A stretch of DNA of 41,460 nt from Alphaproteobacteria bacterium HGW-Alphaproteobacteria-1 (GTDB lineage: Bacteria; Pseudomonadota; Alphaproteobacteria; Rhodobacterales; Rhodobacteraceae). The stretch covers positions 1 through 41,460 of the forward strand of contig PHEQ01000025.1 of NCBI GenBank assembly GCA_002842985.1, in the 5' to 3' direction. The translations under genes and the position numbers were made by a program. Positions 1 to 8,763 of this stretch are shown here, one piece after another (within the stretch, counting starts at the first letter, position 1; every line of letters starts with the position of its first letter). The notes under the pieces were generated by a model that did no database searches, was not told the origin of the DNA, and saw only the letters and a program-made list of their open reading frames with translations.

Positions 1-99
1 CGTGATCGCCGCCGTCAACGTCGTCTTGCCGTGGTCAACGTGGCCGATCGTGCCGATGTTCACATGCGGCTTGTTACGTGCAAACTTTTCCTTTGCCAT
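1..99 (-). CDS. tuf: Elongation factor Tu, N-terminal 33 residues (partial)
   Basis: Reading the minus strand from the ATG at 99 gives [20 protein letters not shown] followed by [13 protein letters not shown], which is the invariant start of EF-Tu, the GTPase that delivers aminoacyl-tRNA to the ribosome. The P-loop GHVDHGKT is at residues 19-26. The gene runs off the left edge of the window, so only the first 33 codons are present. A GAG-rich ribosome site (CCCCGAGAG) sits directly before the ATG. The next gene upstream on the same strand is a lipoprotein, and about 100 bases separate them. Many proteobacteria carry two nearly identical tuf genes; which copy this is cannot be told from here. 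Confidence 0.97.
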   Translation of the reverse strand, partial: MAKEKFARNKPHVNIGTIGHVDHGKTTLTAAIT

Positions 100-156
100 C
101 TCTCGGGGCACCTTGTCAGTTGGGGGGCCGCCCGGCCCGGTTCTTGCTCCGCGCGC

Positions 157-185
157 CGTTTAGGGGGTTACAGCGGGAAAATCAA
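157..185 (-). promoter_or_regulatory. Candidate promoter for tuf
   Basis: On the minus strand TTGATT (185-180) is followed after 17 bases by TAAACG (162-157), a fair sigma-70-type pair located about 60 bases before the tuf ATG. Only spacing and resemblance support it; the -10 element is not a strong match. Confidence 0.35.
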
Positions 186-201
186 GCGCGTCTTGGCGCA
201 C

Positions 202-888
202 TCACCCTGCAGGCGGCGGCGCGATTGCCGCCTCTGCCGCCTCGCCGGTCTTGGCCCCCACCGCGCCGGCGGCCTCATCGGTCGCGGCCAGCTTGGCCGC
301 CGCCTCGGGCCGCCCCGAAATCAGTCCGATCTTTTCGTTGGCGGGCCGCCCGTCATCCTCGAACCAGCCGAACTCGTCGTTCTGCCGGTTGAGCCAGGTC
401 TCGATCAGCTTGGCCGCGTTGCGGCTGAGGTTCGCCATCTGAACCTCCTTGCTCTGCGTCAGCCCAGAGCCGAAAATCGTGTTGCCGGAAATCGTCTCCA
501 TGACCGTGACCAGATGCGGCTTGTCGTTGAGCTTCTTGCCGGCCGCGTCGTCCCAGGCCGTGACGTTGAGAATGAGCGCCGATTTGGGCGAGGCCACCAG
601 CGGCACGCCGGGAATCGCCAGCACATAGCCCTCGACGCTGACCCCCAGATGATAAAGCCTGGTGCCCTCGTGCCGCCCCATCCGGTCGCTGATGGCCTGC
701 GTCATGGCCTCGATCCACTCTTCCTTGGTGGCCGCGCGCGAGGCCGGTCCCTTGGTCAGGTTGGGTGCGACGACAACGTTATGGCCAAGCTGGAAGTTGC
801 CCATATATGGCACTTCCTTGTCGAGATCGTTCGATCCGGCACAACCGGCCACAAGCAGAACCCCCAGAAGGGCGAAGAGACGGATCAT
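202..888 (-). CDS. Predicted lipoprotein, unknown function
   Basis: This is a 228-residue protein. I chose the ATG at 888 because it opens a classical lipoprotein signal, MIRLFALLGVLLVAGC, with lipobox LVAGC (Cys16). An earlier in-frame start at 963 would put 25 charged residues ahead of the signal. After the signal there is a soluble domain with alternating beta-like stretches (VEGYVLAIPGVPLVA, ALILNVTAWDD, HLVTVMETISG), which reads as a compact periplasmic lipid-anchored fold. The last 40 residues are Ala/Glu/Pro-rich and probably disordered. I do not recognise the family. It stands alone, with tuf downstream and the divergent P450 gene about 115 bases upstream. The lipoprotein call is solid; any function would be a guess. 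Confidence 0.8.
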   Translation of the reverse strand: MIRLFALLGVLLVAGCAGSNDLDKEVPYMGNFQLGHNVVVAPNLTKGPASRAATKEEWIEAMTQAISDRMGRHEGTRLYHLGVSVEGYVLAIPGVPLVASPKSALILNVTAWDDAAGKKLNDKPHLVTVMETISGNTIFGSGLTQSKEVQMANLSRNAAKLIETWLNRQNDEFGWFEDDGRPANEKIGLISGRPEAAAKLAATDEAAGAVGAKTGEAAEAAIAPPPAG

Positions 889-1003
889 GCTGCAAATCCC
901 TGTCACAAACTTGCGCCGCAATATCCCAGCCGGGCCCCGAGCGCAATCATTTGCCCTGCACACCTCCGAAGCCTATATGCCCCCTATCCGGAAGGGGACC
1001 GCC

Positions 1004-2368
1004 ATGACCGCGACAGACACCGCCCCGACGCCCGTGCGCGTGCCGCTTGTCACCGAACCGCTCGGCATTCTCGGCTCGCTGCGCGCGGCGCGTGAAAACG
1101 TGCTCTCGATCATTCCCGATATCGCCACGCGACAGCCCATGGTCTCGGGCCGCACCGGCAAGCGCTGGCACATGGTGACGGATCCTGGCGCAATCCGGCG
1201 GATGCTGCTGGAAGAGCTGGACAATTACCCCAAATCGCTGGTCACGAAAAATCTCCTGCGCCCCGCCATCGGCGAGTCGCTGTTCATCGCCGAGGGCGCG
1301 CATTGGCGCTGGCAGCGGCGCGCGGCGGCCCCGGTGTTTTCGCATCGCAACGTGATGAACCTCGCCCCCGTGATGACGGCGGCGGCCGAGCAAAGCGCCG
1401 CGCGCATAGCCTCTGCGGGGCCGCGCGCGGTGGACATGGCCGCTGAGATGGTGCGCACCACCTTCGACGTCATCGCCGATGTGACCTTTTCGGGCGATGG
1501 CAGCTTTGACGCCGAGAGCGTGCATCGCGGCATCGACGCCTATATCGCCGAGGCGGGGCGTATCTCGCTCTTCGACATTCTCGGACTGCCCGACTGGGTG
1601 CCGCGCCCGGGGCGCATCATGGCGGGCGGCTCGGTGGCCGAGATGAAACGCGTGGCCGACGCGGCGGTGGAGGCGCGCCGCGCGCGCGGGCCCGGCACGG
1701 GCGTGCCCGACCTGCTCGACCTGCTGCTCGACGGCGAGGATCCCGAGACGAAACGCCGGATGAGCACACCCGAATTGCGCGACAACCTGCTGACCTTCAT
1801 CGTCGCGGGGCATGAGACGACCGCGCTCGCGCTTGGCTGGTCGCTCTATCTCTGCGCCTTTGACCACGGCGTGCAGGACCGCGCGCGCGCCGAGGCGCAG
1901 GCCGTCTTGCAGGGGCGCGCCGCCACCGGCGCGGATGTATCCCGCCTGCCCTATATCCGCCAGATCATCGACGAGGCGCTGCGCCTTTACCCGCCTGCGG
2001 GTCTCGTCTCGCGCACGGCACTCAAGCCCGATACGCTCTGCGGACGCGAGATTCGCCCCGGCGACACCGTGATCATCCCGATCTATGCGCTGCACCGCCA
2101 TCACATGCTGTGGGAGGACCCCGACGCCTTTCGCCCCGACCGTTTCGCGGACCGCAAGCACATCGAGCGCTATAGCTACCTCCCCTTCGGCGACGGGCCA
2201 CGCATCTGCATCGGGGCAAGCTTTGCGCTGCAAGAGGCGGTGATCATCCTCGCTACACTTTTGTCGCGCTTCCGCTTCACCCCCGTGCCGGGCCGCGACC
2301 CTGCCCCGGTGATGATCCTCACGCTGCGTCCCGATGGCGGCGTGTGGCTGATGGCCGAGGCGGTGTGA
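1004..2368 (+). CDS. Cytochrome P450
   Basis: A 454-residue soluble bacterial P450, a heme-thiolate monooxygenase that uses electrons from a ferredoxin or flavoprotein partner to oxidise a hydrophobic substrate. All diagnostic elements are visible: the I-helix oxygen-binding motif AGHETT (268-273), the K-helix ExxR (E324-R327), a PDAFRPDRF segment in the meander region, and the heme-binding loop FGDGPRICIG (395-404) with Cys402 as the axial ligand. The ATG at 1004 is preceded by GGAAGGGGA with good spacing; an ATG at 977 is in frame but lacks such a site. No ferredoxin or reductase gene is adjacent, so the redox partner is encoded elsewhere. The substrate cannot be inferred; the overall sequence resembles P450s widespread in marine Rhodobacterales, with some CYP102/4-like character in the HETT region. 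Confidence 0.93.
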   Translation: MTATDTAPTPVRVPLVTEPLGILGSLRAARENVLSIIPDIATRQPMVSGRTGKRWHMVTDPGAIRRMLLEELDNYPKSLVTKNLLRPAIGESLFIAEGAHWRWQRRAAAPVFSHRNVMNLAPVMTAAAEQSAARIASAGPRAVDMAAEMVRTTFDVIADVTFSGDGSFDAESVHRGIDAYIAEAGRISLFDILGLPDWVPRPGRIMAGGSVAEMKRVADAAVEARRARGPGTGVPDLLDLLLDGEDPETKRRMSTPELRDNLLTFIVAGHETTALALGWSLYLCAFDHGVQDRARAEAQAVLQGRAATGADVSRLPYIRQIIDEALRLYPPAGLVSRTALKPDTLCGREIRPGDTVIIPIYALHRHHMLWEDPDAFRPDRFADRKHIERYSYLPFGDGPRICIGASFALQEAVIILATLLSRFRFTPVPGRDPAPVMILTLRPDGGVWLMAEAV

Positions 2369-2435
2369 GGGGCTTCTGGGATCACCTTTGCCCAGGTCAA
2401 CACCGCATCGTGATCGCCCTTGCGCAAGATTGCTG

Positions 2436-2482
2436 TCAAGAAAGTTGAAAACTTTCTTGATCGGAATTTTTTCAAAATTCCG
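2436..2482. repeat. Two-hairpin intergenic repeat, copy 1
   Basis: Two adjacent perfect hairpins lie between the convergent P450 and hydroxybutyryl-CoA dehydrogenase genes. The first has stem TCAAGAAAGTT / AACTTTCTTGA (2436-2460) with loop GAA. The second has stem CGGAATTTT / AAAATTCCG (2462-2482) with loop TTC. The same pair occurs at 11108-11155 in the reverse order and orientation, also between convergent genes. The AT-rich stems stand out against the GC-rich surroundings. There is no T-tract, so a simple intrinsic terminator is not obvious; a dispersed repeat with possible bidirectional terminator function is the best reading. Confidence 0.8.
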
Positions 2483-2515
2483 CGTCGTCACATCGGCGAC
2501 GGGGGCCTGCCGTCG

Positions 2516-3391
2516 TTAGCGCGTCGGCACCGGCTCCTCGCCGCGATAGTCGTAGAACCCCCGCCCCGTCTTGCGCCCGAGCCAGCCCGCCTCGACATAT
2601 TTCGTCAGCAGCGGACAGGGCCGGTATTTGGTGTCCGCCAGCCCGTCATGCAGCACGTTCATGATCGCAAGGCAGGTATCCAGCCCGATGAAATCCGCCA
2701 GTTCCAGCGGGCCCATCGGGTGATTGGCCCCCAGCTTCAGCGATTGGTCGATGGAGCGCACATTCCCCACCCCCTCATAGAGCGTATAGACCGCCTCGTT
2801 GATCATCGGCATGAGGATGCGGTTGACGATGAAGGCCGGGAAATCCTCCGCACTCGCCGCGGTCTTGCCAAGCTTCTCGACCACGCCAAGACAGGTGTCG
2901 AAGGTCGGCTTGTCGGTGGCGATGCCCCGGATCAGTTCGACCAGTTGCATCACCGGCACCGGGTTCATGAAATGAAACCCCATGAATTTCTCTGGCCGGT
3001 CGGTGCGGCTTGCCAGCCGGGTGATCGAAATCGACGAGGTGTTGGAGGTCAGGATCGTGTGCGGCGCGAGATGCGGCAGCAGCGCGTCGAAAATCTTCTG
3101 TTTGATGTCCTCGCGCTCGGTCGCGCTCTCGATGATCAGGTCGGCCTTGCCGACCGCAGGCAGATCCACCGTCGTGGTGATCCGCGCAAGCGTGGCCTCC
3201 ATATCCGCGGTGCTGATCTTCTCGCGGCTCACCTGCCGCTCGAGGTTCTTGCGGATGATCCCCACCGCCTTCTCGAGCGCGTCCGCGCTGATGTCGTTGA
3301 GCAGCACGTCATAGCCTGCAAGCGCCATCACATGCGCGATGCCGTTGCCCATCTGTCCCGCGCCCACAACGCCCACCGTCCGGATATCCAT
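2516..3391 (-). CDS. hbd: 3-hydroxybutyryl-CoA dehydrogenase
   Basis: This 291-residue enzyme interconverts acetoacetyl-CoA and 3-hydroxybutyryl-CoA with NAD(P)H, acting in short-chain fatty-acid and polyhydroxybutyrate metabolism. The N-terminal Rossmann motif is GAGQMG (G10, G12, G15). The 3-hydroxyacyl-CoA dehydrogenase signature is present, with catalytic His140 in [14 protein letters not shown], Ser117/Asn-type residues in TSNTSS, and the C-terminal helical dimerisation domain including [14 protein letters not shown]. The length equals the usual 280-295 of the family. I chose the ATG at 3391 over the one at 3406 because GAGGGGGCAGG lies just ahead of it and because the Rossmann strand then begins at residue 5. 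It lies downstream of etfA on the same strand, a common grouping with electron-transfer flavoprotein, but an oppositely oriented gene separates them. Confidence 0.95.
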   Translation of the reverse strand: MDIRTVGVVGAGQMGNGIAHVMALAGYDVLLNDISADALEKAVGIIRKNLERQVSREKISTADMEATLARITTTVDLPAVGKADLIIESATEREDIKQKIFDALLPHLAPHTILTSNTSSISITRLASRTDRPEKFMGFHFMNPVPVMQLVELIRGIATDKPTFDTCLGVVEKLGKTAASAEDFPAFIVNRILMPMINEAVYTLYEGVGNVRSIDQSLKLGANHPMGPLELADFIGLDTCLAIMNVLHDGLADTKYRPCPLLTKYVEAGWLGRKTGRGFYDYRGEEPVPTR

Positions 3392-3551
3392 GGCCTGCCC
3401 CCTCATCGACTATCCCGCGCAGCATAGGCCCCGGCGGTGCGGGGCCGCAAGGGCCGCGTTCCTCGAAAATATGCCTCAAATTCGCGCTTTAGCGGATTGG
3501 TAAGACGAATCGGCGAGGCTTGTCTCCGGGTGACTGAAAAGGGTGGGAACC

Positions 3552-4415
3552 ATGGCATATGAACGCGTGGGGCGGCGGCCCCTTGACTATCGGCCTGTGC
3601 GCTATCCGGGCGTGCGGCTTTCGTTTCGCGGCCCGGCGCGCGATCTGCGACGGGACTACCTGGCTTGCATGGGAGGGACCGAAACCTATGGCACTTTCGT
3701 GGATCGGCCCTGGCCCGCGCTGCTGGAGACAAGGGACGGGCCGGCCTGTCTCAACCTTGGCGTGCCCAATGCCGGGCCGGACCTCTGGCTTGCCCCCGGC
3801 GGGCCGCTGCCGCTTGCGCAAACCGCGCGCGCCGTCGTGCTGCAAATCCCCTGCGGGATGAACCTGAGCAATCCGTTCTATGCCGTGCATCCGCGTCGCA
3901 ACGACCGTTTCCTGCGCGCAGCACCACCGCTCGAACGGCTCTATCCAGAGGTGGATTTCACCGAATTCCACTTCACGCGCCACATGATGCGTCGGCTTCA
4001 CGCGCTCTCGCCCGAGCGTTTCGCGCAGATGCGCGTGGCCGTGCAGGCGTCCTGGGTGCGGCGCATGGCGCACCTTCTGGACCGGATCGCGCCGCCCGTG
4101 ATCCTGCTGTGGCTCTCGAACCATGCGCCGGGCTCTGGCGCGGATTGTGGCGGCATCGACACCGACCCGGCCTTTGTCAGCCGCGCCATGCTCGACACGA
4201 TCGCGCCGCGCGCGCGGGGTGTGGTGATGTCGGTCATCTCCGACACCGCCCGCGCACAAGGCACCCGCGGGATGCGTTTCGGCCTGATGGAGGAAAGCGT
4301 CGCCACCGCCCTGCCCGGACCGCTCGCCCATCGGGAGGTGGCCGAGGCGCTGCGCCCGACGCTTTCGGCAATCCTCAACGAAAAAGGGCCCGCGTCGCGC
4401 GCGGGCCCTTCCTGA
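3552..4415 (+). CDS. DUF6473-type protein
   Basis: A 287-residue protein starting at the ATG at 3552, with GGGTGGG just upstream; the GTG at 3543 is inside that site. It opens [20 protein letters not shown] and contains the segments [47 protein letters not shown] and [12 protein letters not shown]. From memory these are hallmarks of DUF6473, a domain I associate with roseobacters, sometimes alone and sometimes with glycan or polysaccharide genes. The [13 protein letters not shown] pattern recalls an SGNH-hydrolase-like fold (nucleophile loop, Gly, Asn), but I cannot establish a catalytic triad. There is no signal peptide, so it is cytoplasmic. It sits alone between minus-strand genes, and its 3' end contains the etfBA terminator. 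Confidence 0.8.
   Translation: MAYERVGRRPLDYRPVRYPGVRLSFRGPARDLRRDYLACMGGTETYGTFVDRPWPALLETRDGPACLNLGVPNAGPDLWLAPGGPLPLAQTARAVVLQIPCGMNLSNPFYAVHPRRNDRFLRAAPPLERLYPEVDFTEFHFTRHMMRRLHALSPERFAQMRVAVQASWVRRMAHLLDRIAPPVILLWLSNHAPGSGADCGGIDTDPAFVSRAMLDTIAPRARGVVMSVISDTARAQGTRGMRFGLMEESVATALPGPLAHREVAEALRPTLSAILNEKGPASRAGPS
4381..4410 (-). terminator. Intrinsic terminator of etfBA inside the opposing gene
   Basis: The stem AAGGGCCCGCG (4384-4394) pairs perfectly with CGCGGGCCCTT (4400-4410) across a 5-base loop. Read on the minus strand it is followed by a run of T (complement of 4381-4385), giving a textbook rho-independent terminator just downstream of the etfA stop. It overlaps the last codons of the plus-strand DUF6473 gene, whose stop is at 4413-4415. 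Confidence 0.85.
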
Positions 4416-4428
4416 AACCCCTGACAAA

Positions 4429-5355
4429 TCAGAGTTTTTCGATCAACTCCGGCACAGCGGTGAAAAGATCCGCCACAAGGCCGAAATCGGCCACCTGGAA
4501 AATCGGGGCCTCCTCGTCCTTGTTGATGGCAACGATGATCTTGCTGTCCTTCATCCCGGCAAGGTGCTGGATCGCGCCCGAGATACCGACGGCCACGTAG
4601 AGATCGGGCGCCACCACCTTGCCGGTCTGCCCCACTTGCCAGTCGTTCGGCGCATAGCCCGAATCGACCGCCGCGCGGGAGGCGCCGACAGCGGCTCCAA
4701 GCTTGTCGGCAAGACTCTCGATCAGCGCAAAATCGTCCTTCGACCCGACACCGCGCCCGCCCGAAACCACGACGCCCGCCGAGGTGAGTTCGGGCCGGTC
4801 GCTCGCCGCGACCTTGTCCTCGACCCACTCGCTGAGGCCCGGATTGGACGCCGCACCAATGCTCTCGACGGGTGCCGCCGCCTGTTCGCCCGCCGCGTCA
4901 AAGGTCGAGGTGCGAAACGAGACAACCTTCTTGGCATCGCGCGATTTCACCGTCTGGATCGCGTTGCCCGCGTAGATCGGCCGCTCGAATGTGTCCGCAT
5001 CGACCACGCCGGACACGTCCGAAATCACCATCGCATCCAGAAGGGCCGCCACCCGGGGCAGCACGTTCTTGGCATCGGTCGTGGCCGGGGCCACGATATG
5101 CGAATAATCGCCCGCAAGGCTCACGATCAGCGCCGCCGTCGGTTCCGCAAGACGGTGCCCGAGCGTGGCATCCTCGGCCACCAGCACCTTTTTGACACCG
5201 GCGATCTTTGCCGCCGCCGCGCCCGCCGCCGCAGCAGAGGCCCCGGCGCATAGCGCCGTCACATCGCCCAGTTTTGCCGCCGCCGTCACCGCCTTGGCGG
5301 TCGCGTCCACATTGAGCTGACCATCGGTCACCTCGGCCAGAAGAAGAACCGCCAT
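4429..5355 (-). CDS. etfA: Electron transfer flavoprotein, alpha subunit
   Basis: A 308-residue FAD-binding alpha subunit of ETF, the soluble carrier that collects electrons from acyl-CoA and other dehydrogenases and passes them to ETF:quinone oxidoreductase. The C-terminal FAD domain carries [12 protein letters not shown] (198-209), [30 protein letters not shown] (about 224-253), and the [13 protein letters not shown] and [20 protein letters not shown] motifs, all conserved in EtfA. The length matches the family. The start ATG at 5355 shares one base with the etfB stop (TGATG), implying translational coupling; a GTG one codon earlier is a less likely alternative. A strong terminator follows at once. 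Confidence 0.97.
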   Translation of the reverse strand: MAVLLLAEVTDGQLNVDATAKAVTAAAKLGDVTALCAGASAAAAGAAAAKIAGVKKVLVAEDATLGHRLAEPTAALIVSLAGDYSHIVAPATTDAKNVLPRVAALLDAMVISDVSGVVDADTFERPIYAGNAIQTVKSRDAKKVVSFRTSTFDAAGEQAAAPVESIGAASNPGLSEWVEDKVAASDRPELTSAGVVVSGGRGVGSKDDFALIESLADKLGAAVGASRAAVDSGYAPNDWQVGQTGKVVAPDLYVAVGISGAIQHLAGMKDSKIIVAINKDEEAPIFQVADFGLVADLFTAVPELIEKL

Positions 5356-6113
5356 CACACCACCCCCGCTTCCTTGAGTTTCGCCACCAGCTCATCGACC
5401 GAACCGACGATGACACCGGCCTTGCGCGTCTCGGGCTCGGTGGTTTTCACGATCTCGAGGCGCGGGCTCACATCGACGCCGTAATCGGCCGCCGTCTTTT
5501 CATCGAGCGGCTTTTTCTTGGCCTTCATGATGTTCGGAAGCGACGCATAACGCGGCTCGTTCAGGCGCAGATCGACCGTCACGATGGCGGGCATCGCCAC
5601 CTTGATGGTCTGCAACCCGCCATCGACCTCGCGCGTTACCAGGGCGCTGTCGCCCTCGATCTCGAGCTTGGAGGCGAAGGTCGCCTGCGACCACCCCAGA
5701 AGCGCCGACAGCATCTGCCCGGTCGCGTTCATGTCGTTGTCGATCGCCTGCTTGCCGCAGAGCACGAGGCCGGGGGCCTCTTCCTCGACGATCTTCGCCA
5801 GGATCTTGGCCACGGCGAGCGGCTCGATGTCCTGATGCACATCCTCGGCGGCAATGACCAGAATCGCCCGGTCCGCCCCCATCGCCAGCGCCGTGCGCAG
5901 CGTCTCCTGCGCCTGTTTCACGCCGATGGAGACCGCGATGATCTCATCGGCCTTGCCCGCTTCTTTCAGACGGATCGCCTCTTCCACGGCAATCTCGTCG
6001 AACGGGTTCATCGACATCTTCACATTGGCAAGATCGACCCCGCTGCCATCCGCCTTGACACGGACTTTCACGTTATAATCGATCACGCGCTTGACAGGCA
6101 CGAGCACCTTCAT
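5355..6113 (-). CDS. etfB: Electron transfer flavoprotein, beta subunit
   Basis: A 252-residue beta subunit that forms the ETF heterodimer with EtfA and binds AMP. It begins [20 protein letters not shown], includes [16 protein letters not shown] (AMP-site region) and the [37 protein letters not shown] signature, and ends with the C-terminal arm. The ATG at 6113 is set by GGGAGA eight bases upstream; an in-frame GTG two codons earlier lies too close to that site. It is the first gene of etfBA. A 168-base gap separates it from the adenosyltransferase gene upstream, enough for its own promoter, though no convincing one was picked out. Confidence 0.97.
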   Translation of the reverse strand: MKVLVPVKRVIDYNVKVRVKADGSGVDLANVKMSMNPFDEIAVEEAIRLKEAGKADEIIAVSIGVKQAQETLRTALAMGADRAILVIAAEDVHQDIEPLAVAKILAKIVEEEAPGLVLCGKQAIDNDMNATGQMLSALLGWSQATFASKLEIEGDSALVTREVDGGLQTIKVAMPAIVTVDLRLNEPRYASLPNIMKAKKKPLDEKTAADYGVDVSPRLEIVKTTEPETRKAGVIVGSVDELVAKLKEAGVV

Positions 6114-6281
6114 CGGCACGGTCTCCCTTACAGTGGTGGGGGACGACGACGCCCCCCGGCTTGGCTCTCCCGCGCGTTGATACCGGCTTGGGCGCGGGGA
6201 AAACAGGGCAAAATCGTCACGTCATGATCCGGGGACGCCACGTTTTCGCGGTTTGTGCCCCCGCATCGTTACAGGAATGTT

Positions 6282-6854
6282 TCAGCGGTTCGCGCCGGGT
6301 ATCCAGAGCACATCCGCGCGGCCGCCGTCATTGGCCATTCTTGCTGCCACGAACATCCAGTCGCTCAGCCGGTTGAGATAGCGGATCGCCGCCTCGTTGA
6401 CCTGCTCGAGCGCGGCCAGTTCCACCACCAGCCGCTCGGCGCGCCGCGACACGGTGCGGCAGAGATGCAGATGCGCCGCAAGCGCGCTGCCGCCCGGCAG
6501 GATGAAGCTGCGCAGCGGCTCCAGATGCGCGTTCATCGCGTCGATCTCGGCCTCCAGCCGCTCGACCTGCGCGGGCACCATGCGCAGCGGCGGATAGTCG
6601 GCCTCGGCGTCCTTGTCCATTTCGGGGCGGCACAGATCGGCCCCCAGATCGAACAGGTCGTTCTGAATCCGCGCCAGCGCCGCATCGGTCTCGTCCTCTG
6701 CATGAAGCCGCGCCAGCCCAAGCGTCGCGTTGACCTCGTCCACGGTGCCATAGGCGGTGACGCGCGCGGAATGTTTCGCCACCCGCGCGCCGTTGCCAAG
6801 CGCGGTCTCGCCAGCGTCTCCCGTGCGCGTGTAAATCTTGTTGAGCACCACCAT
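6282..6854 (-). CDS. Cob(I)alamin adenosyltransferase, PduO type
   Basis: A 190-residue enzyme that transfers adenosyl from ATP to cob(I)alamin to make coenzyme B12. The N-terminal ATP-binding motif YTRTGDAGETALGNG (8-22) and the later RSFILPGG and CRTVSRRAERLVVEL helices are characteristic of the PduO/EutT-like trimeric family. The length matches. The start at 6854 is preceded by GGGAGG; an upstream in-frame ATG at 6887 would overlap the neighbour. The stop of the upstream small membrane protein is only 4 bases away, so the two are co-transcribed. In Rhodobacterales this gene commonly precedes etfBA. Confidence 0.93.
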   Translation of the reverse strand: MVVLNKIYTRTGDAGETALGNGARVAKHSARVTAYGTVDEVNATLGLARLHAEDETDAALARIQNDLFDLGADLCRPEMDKDAEADYPPLRMVPAQVERLEAEIDAMNAHLEPLRSFILPGGSALAAHLHLCRTVSRRAERLVVELAALEQVNEAAIRYLNRLSDWMFVAARMANDGGRADVLWIPGANR

Positions 6855-6858
6855 GGTC

Positions 6859-7065
6859 TCAGCCTCCCTGCCTGCGGACATAGACAAACAGCAGGATCAA
6901 CAGCACAGCCACGAATTGCGCGATGATCCGCCACCACATGTATTTGTTGGCGCGCTTGGCGTTCTCGATCCCCTCCTTGCCGAAGGTGGCGATGCCCCGG
7001 ACGAGGATAAGCGCCGTCACCACGCAGGCCGCCGCCACCAGAAGAAAGAATGGATCGCTGAGCAT
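6859..7065 (-). CDS. Small twin-transmembrane HIG1-type protein
   Basis: A 68-residue protein with two membrane helices (about residues 4-22 and 48-63) joined by a conserved charged loop, IATFGKEGIENAKRANKYMWWRI. This arrangement matches the HIG1 domain family, which in mitochondria contributes to cytochrome oxidase and supercomplex assembly; bacterial members are little studied. The ATG at 7065 follows GGGAGA with normal spacing; the ATG at 7083 has no site. It is translationally close-packed with the downstream adenosyltransferase gene. Function in bacteria is inferred only from family membership. Confidence 0.85.
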   Translation of the reverse strand: MLSDPFFLLVAAACVVTALILVRGIATFGKEGIENAKRANKYMWWRIIAQFVAVLLILLFVYVRRQGG

Positions 7066-7151
7066 GTCGTCTCCCGTCCTCATCGCGCCCGAGGCCGTTA
7101 CCTAGTCCAGTGCGCGGCAAAAGCGAAACCGAAAATGCGCACTCTGCCCGC

Positions 7152-7982
7152 TCACCCTTTGGAGATCACCCAATCGAGCGCCCGCGTGGGCAAAATCCGC
7201 CTCAGCACCCCCATGAGATAGGTCGGCGTCGTGACATAATAGCGCGCCTTCGGGCGCGGCGATTCGAGCGCATGGATCAGCTTCGTCGTCACCGCCGCAG
7301 GCGGCAGTTCGAACCGGTCGCGGCTGTAGTCGCCATAAAGCCGGGGCCGCAGTTTCGTGCGATACTCCTCGGCCCGCGCCGCGCCCTCCCAGTCGATCCA
7401 CCGCTCGAAGGGCGCGCGCGCATTCTCGCGGATTTTCGTCGTGACAGGTCCCGGCTCGATCAGGCTGACCTCAATGCCGGTGCCGCGCATCTCGATGCGC
7501 AGCGCGTCCGAAAGCCCCTCAAGCGCGAATTTCGTGCTCACATAGGCCCCGCGCCAGCCGATCGCGACCAGCCCCAGCACCGACGAGCATTGCACGATCC
7601 GCCCCTGCCCCTGTGCCCGCATCGCGGGGATCACCTGCCGCGTGAGGTCATGCCAGCCAAAGACATTGGACTCAAAAATTTCGCGCAGCGCGCCGCGCGG
7701 CAGATCCTCGACCAACGCCGGACAGGCATAGGCGCCATTGTTGAAAAGCGCGTCGATCCGCCCACCGGTGGCGTCCAGCATCTCCGCCAGCGCCGTTTTG
7801 ATGCTCGCCTCGTCGGCATAATCAAGGCGTGGGCTTTCAAACCCCTCGGCGCGCAGCCGGTCGCAATCGCCCTGCTTGCGGCAGGTCGCAAAAACCCGCC
7901 ACCCGCGCGCGCGCAAGGTCCGCGCCGCATCAAGGCCGATCCCCGACGAACAGCCGGTGATAAGGATTGATTTCTGTCCCAT
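7152..7982 (-). CDS. Short-chain dehydrogenase/reductase
   Basis: A 276-residue classical SDR. The nucleotide-binding motif TGCSSGIG lies at residues 8-15, followed by the structural NNGAY element (NNAG-like), the catalytic Ser in QCSSVLGL and the active-site YVSTK. Length and motif order fit the NAD(P)H-dependent oxidoreductases related to mammalian 17-beta-hydroxysteroid and retinol dehydrogenases, but the substrate cannot be read from sequence. The ATG at 7982 follows an AAGGCGG site. It is followed by the HIG1-type gene after an 86-base gap and preceded by the SH3 protein after 39 bases. Confidence 0.93.
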   Translation of the reverse strand: MGQKSILITGCSSGIGLDAARTLRARGWRVFATCRKQGDCDRLRAEGFESPRLDYADEASIKTALAEMLDATGGRIDALFNNGAYACPALVEDLPRGALREIFESNVFGWHDLTRQVIPAMRAQGQGRIVQCSSVLGLVAIGWRGAYVSTKFALEGLSDALRIEMRGTGIEVSLIEPGPVTTKIRENARAPFERWIDWEGAARAEEYRTKLRPRLYGDYSRDRFELPPAAVTTKLIHALESPRPKARYYVTTPTYLMGVLRRILPTRALDWVISKG

Positions 7983-8021
7983 GTCCGCCTTCTTGACGCG
8001 GGCGGGCGCGGGTTGCAAGGC

Positions 8022-8600
8022 TCAGTTTGTCGCCACCAGAAGCGGCGCGGCCATCCAGCCGATGCGCCCCGTGTCGACCACGCGAAGCTTGACCCAGCCG
8101 ACGCGACTGTCATCGAGCACGATCACCTCCGTGCCGCGCGCAAGGCTGCCGAGGCGGCCGTAATCCCTGCCCGGCCCGGTGCGCAGGTTGACCGAATGGC
8201 CCGAAACGCGGCGCCGGTCCTCGGCCCGCTCCGGCGCGGCGGGGGCAGCGACGGGCGCCACCGTCTCCACCATCACGCCCTCCGGCGGCACGACCGACCG
8301 GGCAACGACGGTCGGCACGACGATGCGCGGATCGACCGGCCGCGCCTCGACCGAGGCAAGCACCACCTGCGCTCCGCCCGTCCCCACCTGCTCAAGCGAG
8401 GTCGCGACGCGGCTCACCACTGACGGCGCCTGCGCGATCTGGATCACATTTTCCCGCAAGGGCCGCGCCTTGGGCCGGTGCTCGGACAGGAGCGCGCGCG
8501 CCTGAATGGAGTTGGCTGCGGGCGTGTAATCGGCCCCGCCGCTCATCGTGTAAAAGGCCCATCCCAGAAATACGAAAGAAATAAGAATAAAGCGCCACAT
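8022..8600 (-). CDS. Membrane-anchored SH3-domain protein
   Basis: A 192-residue protein with an N-terminal hydrophobic helix (MWRFILISFVFLGWAFY) that acts as an uncleaved anchor or signal, a long Ala/Pro/Val-rich linker, and a C-terminal bacterial SH3 domain (about residues 130-188) with the typical VNLRTGPGRDYGRLGSLARG core. Such domains usually bind peptidoglycan or periplasmic partners. I prefer the ATG at 8600, downstream of a GGGGGGA tract; two further in-frame ATGs lie within 24 bases upstream. It faces away from parC, with about 160 bases between them for both promoters. Confidence 0.85.
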   Translation of the reverse strand: MWRFILISFVFLGWAFYTMSGGADYTPAANSIQARALLSEHRPKARPLRENVIQIAQAPSVVSRVATSLEQVGTGGAQVVLASVEARPVDPRIVVPTVVARSVVPPEGVMVETVAPVAAPAAPERAEDRRRVSGHSVNLRTGPGRDYGRLGSLARGTEVIVLDDSRVGWVKLRVVDTGRIGWMAAPLLVATN

Positions 8601-8763
8601 CGCGCGTCCCCCCAACATCACCACACGGTAAATTCATCAGCTTGGCAGCTAAGTCGACAATACCCGATTCGCCCCACGCCCGTGAGGGGAAATCCGCGCG
8701 CCGGACAGCAACCCCGCGCCTCTGTGCTTTACGCGCCCGCCCCCCGGCGGTATCACAACATTC

